Source of the DNA: Pelotomaculum sp.
Lineage (GTDB): Bacteria; Bacillota; Desulfotomaculia; Desulfotomaculales; Pelotomaculaceae
Reading direction: 5' to 3'
NCBI GenBank assembly: GCA_022839445.1
Contig: JALHFC010000051.1
Span: 1 to 7,040 of the forward strand
Length of the DNA: 7,040 nucleotides
The notes beneath the pieces are model-generated. The model did no database searches, was not told the DNA's origin, and saw only the letters and a program-made list of their open reading frames with translations. Position 1 is the first letter of the stretch. Every line of letters begins with the position of its first letter. Below, in pieces: positions 4,833 through 7,040 of this stretch. The position numbers and the translations under genes are program-made.

Positions 4833-6527
4833 CTAAACCTGTAACAGGACATCGTAATCTATATTTTCCACGAACTTCTTTTCCCTGGCCTCTTTAGCGC
4901 TCAGCCGCAAGATGTTAATCTTGTCGCCTTCAGCAGGGGATTCCGACTTGAGCCTTTTCTCAGGATACATGGAGTAACTGTAAATGAGGCTTCCCCCCAG
5001 AGCACTAAACTTGCCGAAATCTCCCCATTGATTGGCCACAGCCAGGTGCATCTGCTCCCCCAGTCTGGCCTCCCAGATAAATTTGCTCTTGCGGTCTCCC
5101 CAAAGGGCAGGTACGCAAAGGAGATCCGCACCCTGTTTAGCCAGGGATTCAACGCTCTCGGGAAACATCAGGTCGTAACCGACCAGCATACCGACCCTGC
5201 CGAAGGGCAGATCAAAAGCAGGAATCCCCCCTTCTCCCGCTTCAGTCCATCTTTCATCATCCGGAGAAAGGTGGGCTTTTCTATATTTACCTATTACTCC
5301 ACCGGGACCAAGTAAAACGCAACTGTTGAAAAACCTTCCGCCTTGTCTTTCCGCCATCCCCAGGACAATATAAATGTTCTTTTCCTTTGCCTTCCGGGCA
5401 AAGGCTTCGGTAGCCGGGCCGGGGATTTCTTCGCAAAGCTTTTCCGCTGCTGTTTGCTCAAAAATGATCCCCGTCGTGGATAATTCCGGGAGGACCGCCA
5501 GGTCGAGCGTCGACCCTGCAGTTGCGGCCGCAACTGTAGCCTCGTCTATTAGCTCAAGCAATCTCTGCGTGTTTGCCAAAGGATCCAAAGGTACAGGGCT
5601 AAATTGCAAAGTAGCGACGGTAAAACCGGCAGGTTTCGGCAAACTAAGCAGGAACTCCGGGTTAAAACTAGAAAAGGCGTCCAAAGATATGTTGGCGTAA
5701 CAATGAGGCCGCCTCCGGCGCAGTATGTTTTCCGCCTCTGCGGAGATAAACTTCCCGTTTTTTAGAGGCAGCGTACCGTATATAATACTGTCCTCCGGTG
5801 AGCTAAAATTTTTCACTATCTCCCCGCCGGTATCAATAATAAAAGATTCGGCGGCGCGGCAATCCATGTTCTTATCTTTTCCCGTCCGGTTGCAGGCCAA
5901 GACGCAAATCCCGTTTTCCGCCGCCCGCGCCCGCCAAAACTTCTCCGGGTTATGGTGATCAGGCGGCCAGTTGGCCGGTACGAGCAGGAGCCGGGCGCCT
6001 TTCAAGGCAGCTACTCTAGCCGGTTTATAGGAATAAGTATCGGCGCAAATAACTACCCCCAGCTTGCCAAACTCCGTCTGCACAACCAGTACAGGCAGAT
6101 TGCCTCTGCCGGCCCACAAATTTTCCCTAAAAGCCGGAGCTATTTTGCGGCACCTGCCCCAAACACGCCCCTCCGGCCCCATTAAGGCCGCAGAATTATA
6201 ATAAATACCTGTCCCAGGGTCCATCTCCACCAAACCGGTACAGATATAACAGCTATATTTTTTTGAAATTTGACCAAATGCGTCAGTTGTCGGGCCGGGA
6301 ATGGTTTCAGTCAATGAGGAAATATCGTCCCTGCTTTCAAAAGCATATCCGGTAGTAGCCAGTTCGGTGTTTAAGATAATCCGCGCCCCGGCCGCAGCAG
6401 CTTCTTCATTAAGCGCTAATAGTTTAATTAGGTTTTTTTCTTTATCCTTCCAACGAATAGCTGGATGAATCAGCGCTACTTTAACTTCTTCGCCTTGTAT
6501 TCCCTTTTTATAACCTCCAGCGATCAT
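4833..6527 (-). CDS. Tandem two-domain carbon-nitrogen hydrolase (nitrilase superfamily) with a degenerate second domain
   Basis: This 564-residue protein contains two complete nitrilase folds in tandem. Domain 1 (about residues 15-255) has the full Glu-Lys-Cys triad: E55 in NTELATTGY, K128 in CRKIAP and C161 in VVICADTYSYKPAR. Domain 2 (about 302-545) keeps E348 in LPELSTTG and K417 in YRKAHLSP, but the nucleophile position in VGMLVGYDLMFPE is G450, not Cys. So only domain 1 should hydrolyse its amide or nitrile; domain 2 may be structural or regulatory. The superfamily acts on amides, carbamoyl compounds or nitriles; the substrate cannot be told from sequence. There is no signal peptide, so it is cytoplasmic. 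The start is ATG at 6527 with GGAGGG about 7 bases upstream. It lies 21 bases after the surface-protein gene, probably in the same operon, and ends at a strong terminator. Confidence 0.93.
   Translation of the reverse strand: MIAGGYKKGIQGEEVKVALIHPAIRWKDKEKNLIKLLALNEEAAAAGARIILNTELATTGYAFESRDDISSLTETIPGPTTDAFGQISKKYSCYICTGLVEMDPGTGIYYNSAALMGPEGRVWGRCRKIAPAFRENLWAGRGNLPVLVVQTEFGKLGVVICADTYSYKPARVAALKGARLLLVPANWPPDHHNPEKFWRARAAENGICVLACNRTGKDKNMDCRAAESFIIDTGGEIVKNFSSPEDSIIYGTLPLKNGKFISAEAENILRRRRPHCYANISLDAFSSFNPEFLLSLPKPAGFTVATLQFSPVPLDPLANTQRLLELIDEATVAAATAGSTLDLAVLPELSTTGIIFEQTAAEKLCEEIPGPATEAFARKAKEKNIYIVLGMAERQGGRFFNSCVLLGPGGVIGKYRKAHLSPDDERWTEAGEGGIPAFDLPFGRVGMLVGYDLMFPESVESLAKQGADLLCVPALWGDRKSKFIWEARLGEQMHLAVANQWGDFGKFSALGGSLIYSYSMYPEKRLKSESPAEGDKINILRLSAKEAREKKFVENIDYDVLLQV
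5519..5536. repeat. Perfect 18-bp palindrome inside nitrilase domain 2
   Basis: CAGTTGCGGCCGCAACTG is perfectly self-complementary with a GC-rich centre. It encodes the TVAAAT segment, where domain 2 is about six residues longer than the matching part of domain 1. It has no loop, so it is more likely a symmetric DNA site or chance product of an Ala-rich codon run than an RNA hairpin. Confidence 0.7.
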
Positions 6528-6548
6528 AACCCATCCCTCCCCACCTAA

Positions 6549-7040
6549 TTATTTCTTAGAAGATCTTTTTTGGGAAAAAAGCAAAACTCCGAAAAGAACA
6601 ACCGCAGCCATGCCGCTCAAATATAGTAGAGGGGAGTTTGATTTACTATCCGGTTTTAACTTTAACAAAAATACTTTGCTTAAGGAACTTTTTTCAATTC
6701 CTATTCTACCCGCTATGACATAACCGCCGTCTTTTGACTGTAAAACGGAATAGCCGCAATTGCAGCCGGCACTTTCAAATGTTTTCTCCCAAACAGGATC
6801 GCCGTTTATATTGGTTTTAACTACATAAAGATCGTAGCCGTCATCGGCGGACTCTATTTTGCCGGTCAAGATATAACCACCGTCTTTCACCTGGCCGGCG
6901 GCATAGAACGAACTTACGCTATTGTTCCCGTATGTTTTTTCCCAAAGCTTATTCCCATCCGGATCAACTTTGATTAGATAAGCCGCGAATCCTGCGCCCC
7001 GCTCACCGGCTATTTCCTTCTCCCCGGCAATTAAATATCC
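6549..7040 (-). CDS. C-terminal part of a membrane-anchored beta-propeller-like repeat protein (5' truncated)
   Basis: The frame is open to the window edge; a GTG at 6890 is internal, so 163 residues are visible and the N-terminus is missing. Repeats of about 51 residues follow one pattern: GGYxIxG, then YLxKxDxxGxxxWEKTY, then a variable part and a KDGG turn (seen as GYLIAGE...LIKVDPDGNKLWEKTY, GGYILTG...VVKTNINGDPVWEKTF, GGYVIAG...LLKLKPD). This is the style of secreted beta-propeller proteins of bacteria and archaea. The C-terminus has one membrane helix (about residues 137-155, PLLYLSGMAAVVLFGVLLF) and a basic tail SQKRSSKK, so the repeats should face outside. No LPxTG motif is seen. Binding partner and role are unknown. 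The stop lies 21 bases before the nitrilase ATG, with no hairpin between, so co-transcription is likely. Confidence 0.8.
   Translation of the reverse strand, partial: GYLIAGEKEIAGERGAGFAAYLIKVDPDGNKLWEKTYGNNSVSSFYAAGQVKDGGYILTGKIESADDGYDLYVVKTNINGDPVWEKTFESAGCNCGYSVLQSKDGGYVIAGRIGIEKSSLSKVFLLKLKPDSKSNSPLLYLSGMAAVVLFGVLLFSQKRSSKK

Noticed and set aside
5506..5536. Clustered SalI (GTCGAC), PstI (CTGCAG) and NotI (GCGGCCGC) sites resembling a cloning polylinker.
   Set aside because: The nitrilase frame reads through without a break and the flanks fit the family, so vector contamination is unlikely; the sites come from the palindrome and Ala-rich codons.
5028..6185. Several plus-strand open frames of 77-108 codons opposite the nitrilase gene.
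   Set aside because: All lie inside the well-supported hydrolase and show no family features; they are the expected shadows of a GC-richer gene.

Overview
The window looks like a chromosomal stretch from an anaerobic, Gram-positive-type bacterium of the Bacillota (Clostridia, possibly Desulfotomaculum/Pelotomaculum-like). This is inferred from AT-rich intergenic DNA beside moderately GC-rich genes, strong AAAGGAG/GGAGG ribosome sites, frequent TTG and GTG starts, compact U-tailed terminators, and the families present (an HD-GYP with a basic C-terminal beta module, a YkfC-like NlpC/P60 hydrolase, DUF2225). No rRNA, tRNA, CRISPR array or insertion sequence is visible. No gap without a gene is longer than about 230 bases.

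Layout. (1) 1-828 (+): the 3' part of an HD-GYP cyclic-di-GMP phosphodiesterase. It runs tail to tail into, and overlaps by 13 bases, (2) 816-1799 (-): a YkfC-like SH3/NlpC-P60 peptidoglycan peptidase whose signal peptide lies upstream of any normal start codon. (3) A divergent spacer carries a large bulged inverted repeat and a promoter for (4) 2030-2623 (+): a beta-class carbonic anhydrase. (5) A convergent hairpin separates it from (6) 2675-3991 (-): a cyclic-nucleotide-binding domain fused to DUF2225 and a helical repeat tail. (7) 4124-4393 (-): a small winged-helix protein whose stop codon lies in the loop of its own terminator. (8) A 195-base divergent spacer holds two clear dyads. (9) 4589-4792 (+): an unrecognised 67-residue protein ending in a bidirectional terminator. 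(10) 4833-6527 (-): a tandem two-domain carbon-nitrogen hydrolase whose second domain has lost its catalytic Cys. (11) 6549-7040 (-): the C-terminal part of a membrane-anchored beta-propeller-like surface protein, 21 bases upstream of the hydrolase and probably in the same operon.

How they work together. Most genes sit in short one- or two-gene units separated by terminators, so no single pathway is evident. A nucleotide-signalling theme (HD-GYP; cNMP-DUF2225) and a cell-envelope theme (NlpC/P60; anchored propeller) recur. The observations most worth a second look are the half-dead tandem nitrilase with an 18-base palindrome at an apparent insertion, the cNMP-DUF2225 sensor without a DNA-binding domain, the displaced start of the NlpC/P60 gene, and the small regulator / small protein pair with symmetric operator-like sites.
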